Shown here piece after piece: positions 8,778 through 15,608 of a stretch of 32,663 nucleotides of DNA. The DNA comes from Clostridia bacterium. GTDB lineage: Bacteria; Bacillota; Clostridia; Christensenellales; Aristaeellaceae. Both the position numbers and the translations under genes were made by a program. The stretch lies in contig JAFUDS010000033.1 in the NCBI GenBank assembly GCA_017464305.1, positions 1 through 32,663 of the forward strand, written 5' to 3'. Positions within the stretch are counted from its first letter, which is position 1, and every line of letters begins with the position of its first letter. A model generated the notes under the pieces. That model worked only from the letters and a program-made list of their open reading frames with translations. It ran no database searches and was not told where the DNA came from.

Positions 8778-8805
8778 TTGAATTCTTCGGTGAGTGAGTT
8801 ATAAT
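8778..8805 (+). promoter_or_regulatory. candidate promoter
   Basis: TTGAAT (8778-8783), a 16-base gap and a perfect TATAAT (8800-8805) place a start at about 8812, at the base of the hairpin at 8810-8851. It could serve the DUF6796 gene at 8917 or make a very short RNA. Confidence 0.5.
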
Positions 8806-8809
8806 ATAA

Positions 8810-8860
8810 GCCGTGTTAGACGGCGCTAACAAGCTGCGCTTCTAACATGGCTTCTTTTCT
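8810..8860 (+). terminator. terminator-like hairpin after GH43
   Basis: An 11-bp stem with one G-T pair (8810-8820 with 8841-8851) is followed by TTCTTTTCT. A shorter alternative pairing, GTTAG/CTAAC, lies inside it. It probably ends the glycan operon but directly abuts a plausible promoter. Confidence 0.55.
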
Positions 8861-8916
8861 GGAATAGAGCCGATCAGAAGCCAGGAACATGGCAGGGAGA
8901 ATAGTGAAGGGGGAAA

Positions 8917-9615
8917 ATGAGGATGGAGTCGCTAGATTGGAAAAGGATTCGGCATCTGATGAAACTGGGGATTTTTGCTGCTTTGATGGTGCTTGCAGGG
9001 GATATGCTGCTGGGGTGGGGCGTCCATGATAGCAACATATCCGGCTTGGAGGGCTACCTGTCAGCCTATTTGAATCTGCCGGACAGCCGAATATTCTGGT
9101 CAGCCTTCCTGGGCTTTCTGGGTATTCCGCTGGAGGCCCTTTGTTATTTTGCGATCTATCGGCTGATTCAGCCCTATTCGGAAAAACAGGCGCATCTTTA
9201 TCGGAGCGGAATTATCGGCGTGCTGGCCTTCGCCGGCTGCGGGGTGCATGTGCCCTGCCTGGCCTGCGTGTTCTTCTATAAGTACATGATGGCCGCAAGC
9301 GCGGGAACAGCGCTGGAGGCTTCCCTCCGCTTTGGAATGTATTTCCTGCTTCCGGGGATGATTCTGTTCCTCATTTTCTGGGTGATTCTTCAGGTGGCGC
9401 ATATTGGGGCCTTTGCGAAGGGATTGACTCCCTATCCGAAGTGGTGCTGGATTTTCTGCCCCACGGTAGGCATGGCCCTGACCATGCTGTTGAAATTCCT
9501 GCCGGAAAGCGCTGTGCGGAATGCGATTACAGCCGCGTGGCTCAGCATAGGGAATCTTTGGATGTTCGGAGGTTTGCTGGCTATGTCCAGCAAGGCAGCG
9601 AAAGATCAACTATGA
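8917..9615 (+). CDS. DUF6796-like integral membrane protein
   Basis: A 232-aa polytopic membrane protein with about six or seven hydrophobic segments. The opening pattern is LDWKRIRHLMKLGIFAALMVLAGDMLLGWG, followed by SGLEGYLSAYLNL, which I associate with the uncharacterised DUF6796 family of Clostridia. No catalytic motif is visible. The function is unknown. The ATG follows GAAGGGGGAAA. A good terminator at 9743-9765 makes it a single-gene unit. Confidence 0.75.
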   Translation: MRMESLDWKRIRHLMKLGIFAALMVLAGDMLLGWGVHDSNISGLEGYLSAYLNLPDSRIFWSAFLGFLGIPLEALCYFAIYRLIQPYSEKQAHLYRSGIIGVLAFAGCGVHVPCLACVFFYKYMMAASAGTALEASLRFGMYFLLPGMILFLIFWVILQVAHIGAFAKGLTPYPKWCWIFCPTVGMALTMLLKFLPESAVRNAITAAWLSIGNLWMFGGLLAMSSKAAKDQL

Positions 9616-9742
9616 ACAGCGAAAGGGAAAATCAAGTAGTTCGCATCGGAATATTTTCCAATTTCTTCTAAGGAAACGCCGAATTATCTATAATCAGCGT
9701 AAAATCATTTTGCTTACTTCGTTGATTTACAAGAGCTTTCTC

Positions 9743-9768
9743 GCTCCCCCGTGACCCGGGGGAGCTTT
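9743..9768 (+). terminator. rho-independent terminator
   Basis: GCTCCCCC (9743-9750) pairs with GGGGGAGC (9758-9765) over a 7-base loop, then TTT. It closes the DUF6796 unit. The rest of 9616-9893 holds no gene; TTGACG at 9790-9795 may begin a promoter for the Spx-like gene. Confidence 0.7.
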
Positions 9769-9893
9769 AATCAGCATTTCTTTTTACGATTGACGCGCGC
9801 TCTTCGGTATGATAAAACTTTATCGGAACAGGTCAGACCGTAGAAAGGTGGTACAGGCCTGGCTTGTGAAAAGCGAAAGAAAGGGATGTTAAT

Positions 9894-10247
9894 ATGTTGA
9901 AGGTATATTGCTACAGCCGGTGCACAACCTGCAAAAAGGCACTGAAATGGTTGGATGATCATCGAATCGAATATGAATTAACAGACATTAAGACGGATCA
10001 TCCGGAGGAGGCAACCCTGCGGGAATTTTATGACAAGAGCGGTTTGCCCTTGAAGCGCTTCTGGAATACCAGCGGCATTCCCTATCGGGAGCTGGGCCTG
10101 GCAAAACGGCTGCCGGACATGAGTGAGGATGAACAGCTGGCGCTTCTGGCCACGGACGGAATGCTGGTGAAACGTCCTTTGATCGTGGGGGATGATTTTG
10201 TCCTGACAGGCTTCAAAGAGAGCGAATGGGCGGAGAAGCTGCTGTGA
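9894..10247 (+). CDS. Spx/MgsR/YffB-type (ArsC-family) protein
   Basis: A 117-aa thioredoxin-fold protein of the ArsC/Spx family. The redox motif Cys10-Thr-Thr-Cys13 follows the first strand. The segments FYDKSGLPLKRFWNTSG, YRELGLAKRLP and the ending MLVKRPLIVGDDFVLTGFKESEW are characteristic of the Spx/MgsR and YffB branch. Members act either as RNA-polymerase-binding redox regulators or as poorly understood reductase-like proteins; I cannot decide which. An AAAGGGATG-type ribosome site precedes the ATG. It stands alone, downstream of a terminator. Confidence 0.88.
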   Translation: MLKVYCYSRCTTCKKALKWLDDHRIEYELTDIKTDHPEEATLREFYDKSGLPLKRFWNTSGIPYRELGLAKRLPDMSEDEQLALLATDGMLVKRPLIVGDDFVLTGFKESEWAEKLL

Positions 10248-10272
10248 AGGGGAAGGTACGGCGCCTGTAGCC

Positions 10273-10312
10273 ATGAGGAGGACTGCCCTATAGATTTGGG
10301 TACTCTGGTTTC
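10273..10312 (+). pseudogene. relic of a second mscS 5' end
   Basis: These 40 bases match 12091-12130, the ribosome site and first codons of mscS, at 33 positions by hand alignment without gaps. They include the shared ATGAGGAGGACTG block. The start codon position reads ATA (10290-10292) instead of ATG. No further coding similarity follows before the FliB-type gene. I read it as the remaining head of a deleted mscS copy. Confidence 0.5.
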
Positions 10313-10367
10313 ATGATGAAAATCCTTGAGACATCCATGGAGTAGGCGCTGAGAGGGAGAATGAAGA

Positions 10368-11084
10368 ATGCCGCGGAAGATTTTCGCCCCGGATTATTAT
10401 CCCGCGTTTCATTGCATCGCGGACAAGTGCAGGCACACCTGCTGCGCGGGGTGGGAAATTGATATTGATGAGGATAGCCTGAAAAAGTACCAATCCATGG
10501 AGGATGAGCTGGGAGCCTTTCTCAGAGGGCATATCGATCTGAAGCCTGTGCCCCATTTTCGGCTGGCGAAGGGGGAACGCTGTCCGCTGCTTCGGTCGGA
10601 TCTTTTATGCGAACTGATATTGCAAAAGGGCGATTCTGCGCTTTGCCAGATTTGCAGGGATCATCCGCGGTTCCGGAATTATTGGTCGGATCGGGTAGAG
10701 ATAGGCCTCGGACTGGCTTGTGAAGAAGCAGCCCGCGTCATATTGAGTTCAAATCACCCTCTCCGGCTGATTGAAATCGGTACGGTGAAGGGAGAAGTGG
10801 CGGAACCTCTTTTGGAGGATGAATTATGGCTCATGGAGTATCGCGCCCAAATGCTGGCGCAAATCCAGGAGAAAGGCCCTGCAGCCAGGCTGCGGGAATA
10901 TTTTATCTATCGGCACTTGGCGGATGCGGTCTATGATGGCCAGTTGGAGAAACGATTGCAATTCATTGACGATGCCTGCAGGGCGCTTCTGCAGGGCTGG
11001 GATCGGGAGGATCTGTCAGCTCTGGTGGAAAGAGCCAGGGCTTTCTCCAATGAAGTGGAGTATGATGATGAACTCTGGAATTGA
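10368..11084 (+). CDS. fliB: FliB-like (flagellin lysine-N-methylase family) protein
   Basis: A 238-aa cysteine-rich protein matching the FliB family pattern. It has Cys16, Cys21, Cys25 and Cys26 (in HCIADKC and HTCCAGWEIDID), then Cys72, Cys81, Cys93 and Cys96 (LCQICRDHPRF), and Cys118 in GLGLACEEAAR. The cysteines suggest a metal or Fe-S centre. In enterobacteria FliB methylates flagellin lysines, but that protein is longer, and many Clostridial members occur without a nearby flagellin gene. No flagellar gene is in this window, so its substrate here is unknown. The ATG follows GAGAGGGAG. The phosphoesterase gene starts 17 bases after its stop. Confidence 0.8.
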   Translation: MPRKIFAPDYYPAFHCIADKCRHTCCAGWEIDIDEDSLKKYQSMEDELGAFLRGHIDLKPVPHFRLAKGERCPLLRSDLLCELILQKGDSALCQICRDHPRFRNYWSDRVEIGLGLACEEAARVILSSNHPLRLIEIGTVKGEVAEPLLEDELWLMEYRAQMLAQIQEKGPAARLREYFIYRHLADAVYDGQLEKRLQFIDDACRALLQGWDREDLSALVERARAFSNEVEYDDELWN

Positions 11085-11100
11085 GGATAGGGGAGGGAAA

Positions 11101-11598
11101 ATGATGGCTGACATGAACACCCGTGAGCGTGAAATACGGATCGCGGTGCTGTCGGATACCCATGGTTTGCTTCGGCGGGAGGTGGCCGCGGAGGTCCAGG
11201 ATTGTGAATGCATCCTTCACGCGGGGGATATTATCAAGGAGATGGACCTGGATGAGCTGCGCCAGTATGGATCGATCTATGCCGTGCGGGGGAATAATGA
11301 TGTTTGGATCGATGGGCTGCGAGATCTGGCCGGTATCCTGCGCTTTGAAATCGGCGGGGTCTCCTTCCTCATGACGCACGATCGGCGGGATGTGCCTCGG
11401 AACCTGGAGGGCGTGCAGGTAGTTGTCACGGGGCATACTCATCGATACAGTGAGGAATGGATTGATGGGCGCCTATGGTTGAATCCAGGTAGCTGTGGGC
11501 GGGCTCGCTTCGGAGGCGAGGTAACCATGGCGAAGGTGATCCTGCGGGGCGGGAAGGTTCAAAGCGTCCGGAAGATTGATCTGATGGACGCGGAATGA
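11101..11598 (+). CDS. YfcE/MJ0936-type metallophosphoesterase
   Basis: A 165-aa calcineurin-like phosphoesterase. The five metal-binding blocks are present: SDTHG (Asp19, His21), HAGD (Asp43), GNND (Asn66, Asp67), THDR and GHTHR, ending in LNPGS. The family hydrolyses phosphodiesters such as model or cyclic-nucleotide substrates; physiological substrates are rarely known. The ATG at 11101 is used because GGGGAGGG lies just upstream; Met at residues 2 and 5 are alternatives. It is cotranscribed with the FliB-type gene. The sequence near its 3' end recurs as a relic at 12968-13000. Confidence 0.92.
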   Translation: MMADMNTREREIRIAVLSDTHGLLRREVAAEVQDCECILHAGDIIKEMDLDELRQYGSIYAVRGNNDVWIDGLRDLAGILRFEIGGVSFLMTHDRRDVPRNLEGVQVVVTGHTHRYSEEWIDGRLWLNPGSCGRARFGGEVTMAKVILRGGKVQSVRKIDLMDAE

Positions 11599-11642
11599 TT
11601 GACAGAAGGAAATGACGGAGCTTGCTCTGTAGAGAATCAAAA

Positions 11643-11691
11643 TTATTCCAGACCAAATCGCCCAAAATAAAGGTGATTTGGTCTGGAATAA
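11643..11691. repeat. long palindrome containing CCAGACCAAATC (copy 1)
   Basis: A 17-bp perfect inverted repeat (11643-11659 with 11675-11691) has a 15-base loop. It could act as a terminator-like hairpin for the phosphoesterase gene, though no T-run follows. It shares its core AGACCAAATC with the palindrome at 11781-11815, so it may instead be an operator. Confidence 0.7.
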
Positions 11692-11751
11692 ATATTTCCT
11701 GCTTTATCCCAAAATGCTTCTATCCTATCGAATATTTGGCTTTTCTCCCGC

Positions 11752-11780
11752 TTGAAAAATATGCAATTGAATATTATAAT
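11752..11780 (+). promoter_or_regulatory. strong sigma-A-type promoter
   Basis: TTGAAA (11752-11757), exactly 17 bases, then TATAAT (11775-11780). It reads into the palindrome at 11781 and a GGAGGT ribosome site at 11822, but now leads only to a broken gene. Confidence 0.75.
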
Positions 11781-11815
11781 AGACCAAATCGATGGTTTTA
11801 TACGCGATTTGGTCT
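11781..11815. promoter_or_regulatory. operator-like palindrome AGACCAAATCG (copy 2)
   Basis: An 11-bp perfect inverted repeat (11781-11791 with 11805-11815) begins right after the -10 box, where a repressor would block transcription. With copy 1 it makes four occurrences of the AGACCAAATC core in 175 bases. Confidence 0.6.
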
Positions 11816-11833
11816 GGAATCGGAGGTGCGCAA

Positions 11834-12042
11834 ATGGAAAATACACACAAGGATTGTTTACAATTTCCAAGAAATTGGATGAATCGTTGCGCAGTAAATG
11901 TTCTGATTTCCGGCTGATGACGCAGACAAGAGACGCAATTCACATTACAATGGTAACTCCCTATGGCCTGACATGGAATAGCTACGCTGGTAATGTTCAA
12001 TCAGTCATTACAGCGGAAGATCTCTTCCGTAGCATGAATTGA
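11834..12042 (+). pseudogene. remnant of an AAA ATPase (DUF4143/ATPase_2-type), C-terminus only
   Basis: From about 11848 to the stop at 12042 one frame encodes an ending typical of bacterial DEXX-box/DUF4143-like ATPases: TISKKLDESLRSK, then LMTQTRDAIHITMVTPYGL, then N-x-YAGNVQSVITAEDLF. The ATG behind the ribosome site (11834) is in another frame and stops after 28 codons. No Walker A or B region remains. The promoter, palindrome and ribosome site upstream are well preserved. I interpret an internal deletion plus frameshift of a formerly complete gene. Confidence 0.6.
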
Positions 12043-12107
12043 CACAGCTTTCAGGTTTGTTGCTGAAAACCTTGCCTTTATTTGTTAGCGATGAGGAGGA
12101 CTGACCA

Positions 12108-12944
12108 ATGGATTTAGATAGCCTGGTTTCCACCCCCAGCGAGGAGACGGTGCAGGAATACGTAAACGTGATTCAAAACACGGATTTAAAAACAGGCTTG
12201 ATCGCGCTGTGGCTCCTCATCATAGGGCTGCTGGCGGTAAAGCTGATTCTAAGGGCGGTCAATCAGGGCCTGCAGCGGTCCCGAATCCCCAAAACGCTGC
12301 ATACCATGATTCGGACGCTGCTCCGTATTTTGTTGGTGTTTGTCGTGTTTCTGACGGTGGCAAATTATCTCGATCTGCCGATTACGCCATTTATTACGTT
12401 GTTAGGCCTTGTCGGATTGGCCCTGTCCTTGGCGTTGCAAGGCATGTTGAGCAATCTGGCGGGAGGTTTTCTCATTCTGGCGAGCCATCCCTTCGAGGTG
12501 GGGCACTATATAGAACAGGACGGGATTTCTGGCACGGTGCAGGAGATCCGTTTGCAGCACACCCGGTTAGAAACACCGGATGGAAAGATTATCTATATAC
12601 CCAATAGCAGCATTTCCTCCAGCAGGGTCATTAATTACACGGAAACGGGAAAACGAAGGGTTGAAATCAATGTCTCCGCTTCCTATGACAATTCTCCTGC
12701 GCAGGTCCGTGCTGCGGTGATGGCTGCAGCGCAAAAAGTGGAGGGAATCCTGTCCGAGCCCGCTCCAATTTTGTTCGTGGATAACTATGGAGATTCCGCC
12801 ATAGAATATGTCATTCAAGCCTGGGTGTCTAACCCGGATTTCATTACAGTCAAACGGGGATTGATGGAGGAACTGTATTCCACCTTCCAGCAAACTCAGG
12901 TGGAGATGACTTATCCGCATATGAATGTTCACATCTCTGAGTAG
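12108..12944 (+). CDS. mscS: small-conductance mechanosensitive channel MscS
   Basis: A 278-aa inner-membrane channel that releases solutes on osmotic downshock. Hydrophobic helices lie at about 30-48, 66-84 and 89-115. The third is the pore helix with the Gly/Ala-rich pattern GLALSLALQGMLSNLAGGFLIL. The conserved beta domain follows (HPFEVGHYIEQDGISGTVQEIRLQHTRLETPDGKIIYIPNSSI), then the alpha/beta C-terminal domain ending near 277. A GAGGAGG ribosome site fixes the ATG. It is convergent with hppA across a shared terminator at 13031-13061. Confidence 0.96.
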   Translation: MDLDSLVSTPSEETVQEYVNVIQNTDLKTGLIALWLLIIGLLAVKLILRAVNQGLQRSRIPKTLHTMIRTLLRILLVFVVFLTVANYLDLPITPFITLLGLVGLALSLALQGMLSNLAGGFLILASHPFEVGHYIEQDGISGTVQEIRLQHTRLETPDGKIIYIPNSSISSSRVINYTETGKRRVEINVSASYDNSPAQVRAAVMAAAQKVEGILSEPAPILFVDNYGDSAIEYVIQAWVSNPDFITVKRGLMEELYSTFQQTQVEMTYPHMNVHISE

Positions 12945-12967
12945 ACATCGGATGATATACTAATCCT

Positions 12968-13000
12968 GACGAAGGTGATCCTGCGCAGCGGGAAGGTCCA
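12968..13000 (+). pseudogene. relic of a metallophosphoesterase 3' end
   Basis: These 33 bases match 11529-11561 of the phosphoesterase gene at 29 positions by hand alignment without gaps. They still read TKVILRSGKVQ, against AKVILRGGKVQ in the intact gene. Similarity stops on both sides. It lies just after mscS, so it fits the tail of a deleted downstream phosphoesterase copy. Confidence 0.5.
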
Positions 13001-13030
13001 GATAATCTACTTGTCACTCACATTGCAAAA

Positions 13031-13061
13031 CAGAGCAGCCCGTCTGCACCAGGCTGCTCTG
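13031..13061. terminator. bidirectional terminator between mscS and hppA
   Basis: CAGAGCAGCC (13031-13040) pairs with GGCTGCTCTG (13052-13061). AAAA lies on the left and TTTTG on the right, so it can stop both convergent genes. Confidence 0.75.
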
Positions 13062-13101
13062 CTCATTTTGATGCGGTTAATTACACAAGTAGTATTCAGG
13101 A

Positions 13102-15252
13102 TTAGCGAATCAAAGTAAAATTCCTAAATACGCTCACCAAAGTATTGGCAACAGTAGACATGGTCTTGATGAAAATGTCCAAAGCCACCCCTACCACGTC
13201 CTTGCGTGTATCGCCCACAGTGTCGCCGGTAACGGCGGCTTTATGAGCCGCGGTGCCCTTGCCGTAGCCCTTGAGCGCGCCAGATTCGATGTACTTTTTC
13301 GCGTTGTCAAACGCGCCGCCGGAGTTGCCCATGAACAAAGCGCGGGGAATGGCCACGATGGTTGCGCCGATCAACAAACCACCCACAAAGTCCACACCGA
13401 ATACAAAGCCACCAATCACTGGAATAATCATTGCCAGGACGGAAGGAACCAGCATTTTTTTCAGCGCCTGCTTGGCTGCCAGGGAGATCATGCGGTTGTA
13501 ATCCGGGGTCTTTTTACCTGCCAATACTTCCGGGGTCAGCTGCTTGTCGCCTTCATCAGCCATCAGTTTAGCGGATTCGATGGTGTTGTCAGTCAGCATG
13601 GCGGAGAAGTATTCGACCAGCGCACCGCCAATGATCGCTCCGGCCACCACCACAAAAGAAGCAATGTTCAGCATCATTTCGGAGGAATAATTACCCACAT
13701 AGGACACAATGAGCGAAACCGTGGCAAACGCGGCGGAGCCAATGGCAAAGCCTTTGCCCACGGCTGCGGTGGTATTGCCCACGGCATCTAATTTATCCGT
13801 GATCACACGCACATTGGCATCCAGATGGCAGCTTTCCGCCAGGCCGCCTGCGTTGTCGGCGATGGGGCCGAAAGCGTCGATGGATACGGTCGTGCCAACA
13901 AACGCCAGCATGCCCAGGGAAGCGAGCGCAACACCATAGGTGCCCGCCAGCTTGCCGGAAACGAACAGCGCAATGCCAATCACGACGACGGGCAGTAGGC
14001 AGGATCGAGAGCCGATTGCGTCGCCCTTGGTGACTACGAAAGCTTCCCCCTCCGGCGCCATCTCTGCCAAAGCGCGGGTAGGCTTATAGTCGGTGGAGGT
14101 ATAATACTCAGTAATGGAACCGATAGCTACGCCGCTGCCAATGCCCAGCACAGCGCAGATCCAGGGCGAAGTCCATCCGGCGGTCCATCCATAGGTTTCC
14201 CGCAAAATAGCGGCATCCACGTTCATGAAGCAAACCGCTGCGGCGCCTAAGCCAAGGATCACGGTCAGCCCGGCTGAAATCCAGGTGGCCAGGTTCAGCT
14301 CGCGGGAAGGGTTGTCGCCCATTTTCTTCTTTGCCGCGTAGAACAATCCCAGCAGGCAGCTGAGCAGGCCTACGCCGGCCAGGAGAACCGGATAAGCGAT
14401 GGTGCCGTTGAATACGCCTTCCAGCGCGGCCTTTGCTTCCGCAAGCTTCCCCTCATACTGCTGGAATAGGATCACAGCGATCATGAGGGTGGCGGAAATC
14501 GTCGCGACGAAGGATTCCAAAAGGTCCGAGCAGTTGCCCGCGATATCATTTACGTTGTCGCCAATGAAGTCCGCGATTACATTCGGCACGCGGCTGTCGT
14601 CTTCCGGCAGATCATTCCTGACCTTGGCCAGAATATCGGCTGAGATGTCGGCAGCTTTGGTGTAATTACCACCCGCCACCCGGTTGAACATAGCCACCAG
14701 GGAGCAGCCCAGCGAATAGGTAGATACCCGCATGATGGTGGGATTCACGCCCTCCAGGGTAGTCAGGATACCGCCGCCCAGCACATCATGGCGCACATTG
14801 CCGAAGATCAGCAGCACAGCTACCAAACCCAGCAGGCCGAATGCTTGTACGCCCAGTCCGGAGATGGATCCGCCGCACAGGGCAACCTTCACCGTTTCCC
14901 CGATAGAAAGACTTTCCCGCGCCTTATTGGCTGTGCGCACATTGGCGTATGTTGCGGAACGCATACCGATCACGCAAGCGCAGGAAGACATAAGCGCGCC
15001 AAAGAGAAATGTAATGCCGCTGCTCTTTTCCACGAACAGGCTGAACACAGCGGCCAGCAGAATGACCACAATCACAATCGTGCGATATTCCGTTTTCATA
15101 AAGGTGTTCGCGCCGGAGCGGATGATTCCGGCCATTTCTACCATTTCCTTCGTGCCTTCCGGCATTTTCCGGATGCGAAAGAAATTATAGGCCACGTATC
15201 CGATCGTAGCGGCGATAATAGCAAATACAACGATGTACCATGCGATGGACAT
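13102..15252 (-). CDS. hppA: membrane-bound cation-pumping pyrophosphatase
   Basis: A 716-aa polytopic membrane protein of the HppA/V-PPase family. It hydrolyses cytosolic pyrophosphate and exports Na+ and/or H+. Landmarks are TKAADISADILAKV (about 198-211), LPEDDSRVPNVIADFIGDNVNDIAGN (215-240), FGPIADNAGGLAE (461-473) and GNTTAAVGKGFAIGSAA (492-508). The Ala and Gly in GNTTA-A-V-G are the residues associated with K+-dependent enzymes, in contrast to Lys/Thr in K+-independent ones. The first active-site loop departs from the canonical DVGADLVGKVE and NVGDNVGD forms, marking a divergent branch. The start follows AGGAGG. It lies 30 bases after the small membrane protein gene, in one operon. Whether it pumps Na+ or H+ cannot be decided here. 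Confidence 0.94.
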   Translation of the reverse strand: MSIAWYIVVFAIIAATIGYVAYNFFRIRKMPEGTKEMVEMAGIIRSGANTFMKTEYRTIVIVVILLAAVFSLFVEKSSGITFLFGALMSSCACVIGMRSATYANVRTANKARESLSIGETVKVALCGGSISGLGVQAFGLLGLVAVLLIFGNVRHDVLGGGILTTLEGVNPTIMRVSTYSLGCSLVAMFNRVAGGNYTKAADISADILAKVRNDLPEDDSRVPNVIADFIGDNVNDIAGNCSDLLESFVATISATLMIAVILFQQYEGKLAEAKAALEGVFNGTIAYPVLLAGVGLLSCLLGLFYAAKKKMGDNPSRELNLATWISAGLTVILGLGAAAVCFMNVDAAILRETYGWTAGWTSPWICAVLGIGSGVAIGSITEYYTSTDYKPTRALAEMAPEGEAFVVTKGDAIGSRSCLLPVVVIGIALFVSGKLAGTYGVALASLGMLAFVGTTVSIDAFGPIADNAGGLAESCHLDANVRVITDKLDAVGNTTAAVGKGFAIGSAAFATVSLIVSYVGNYSSEMMLNIASFVVVAGAIIGGALVEYFSAMLTDNTIESAKLMADEGDKQLTPEVLAGKKTPDYNRMISLAAKQALKKMLVPSVLAMIIPVIGGFVFGVDFVGGLLIGATIVAIPRALFMGNSGGAFDNAKKYIESGALKGYGKGTAAHKAAVTGDTVGDTRKDVVGVALDIFIKTMSTVANTLVSVFRNFTLIR

Positions 15253-15282
15253 TGCACTATCCTCCTATTGATTCTTCTGATT

Positions 15283-15462
15283 TTACGCCGCGGGAGAAGT
15301 CTTTTCACCCGCTTGTTGAGCAAGCGCTTTCGCCTTCTCCTCCTTCATGATGGGCCACCATTCCTTGTAAGCGTTATAAAACGGGACGCCGAACCCAACG
15401 ATCCCCCACACAAGGCAATTTATGAACTCCTTTTTCGCTTGCTCATACCTTTCGCTATACAT
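15283..15462 (-). CDS. small single-span membrane protein upstream of hppA
   Basis: A 59-aa protein with a charged N-terminus (MYSERYEQAKKEF), one hydrophobic stretch (about 14-30), a Trp-Trp pair and a Lys/Ala-rich tail. The AAGGGAGGTGA ribosome site seven bases upstream is nearly perfect, which is the main reason to accept it. It is the first gene of the hppA operon. It could be a small accessory or regulatory subunit of the pyrophosphatase; that is inference from position only. I do not recognise a family. Confidence 0.75.
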   Translation of the reverse strand: MYSERYEQAKKEFINCLVWGIVGFGVPFYNAYKEWWPIMKEEKAKALAQQAGEKTSPAA

Positions 15463-15493
15463 GCGATTCACCTCCCTTCCCAAACCTTTTCCA

Positions 15494-15571
15494 ATCATAT
15501 CAGAACTGCGCGCTAATTTTCCGGAAAGATTTTCTGGCCGCAAGAAAAGAACAGCTTGCTCATGATATAAT
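15494..15571. promoter_or_regulatory. divergent extended -10 promoters for hppA operon and KdpDE-like pair
   Basis: On the minus strand, TG-A-TATGAT (-10 at 15494-15499) faces the small protein/hppA operon. On the plus strand, TG-A-TATAAT (15563-15571) precedes the sensor kinase. Neither has a convincing -35 box, as expected for extended -10 promoters or activator-dependent ones. Confidence 0.5.
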
Positions 15572-15608
15572 TATGCCGGTTCAGAATACTCAGAGGAGGA
15601 TGATCTGC

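Noticed and set aside
11644-11820. MITE (non-autonomous transposon) interpretation of the AGACCAAATCG palindromes
   Set aside because: The outer inverted repeats fit, but I see no target-site duplication, and the inner copy sits exactly at a promoter start, which favours operators. Kept only as an alternative.
12039-12044. Consensus TTGACA upstream of mscS as a promoter
   Set aside because: No acceptable -10 box is found 16-18 bases downstream; the sequence spans the end of the ATPase relic.
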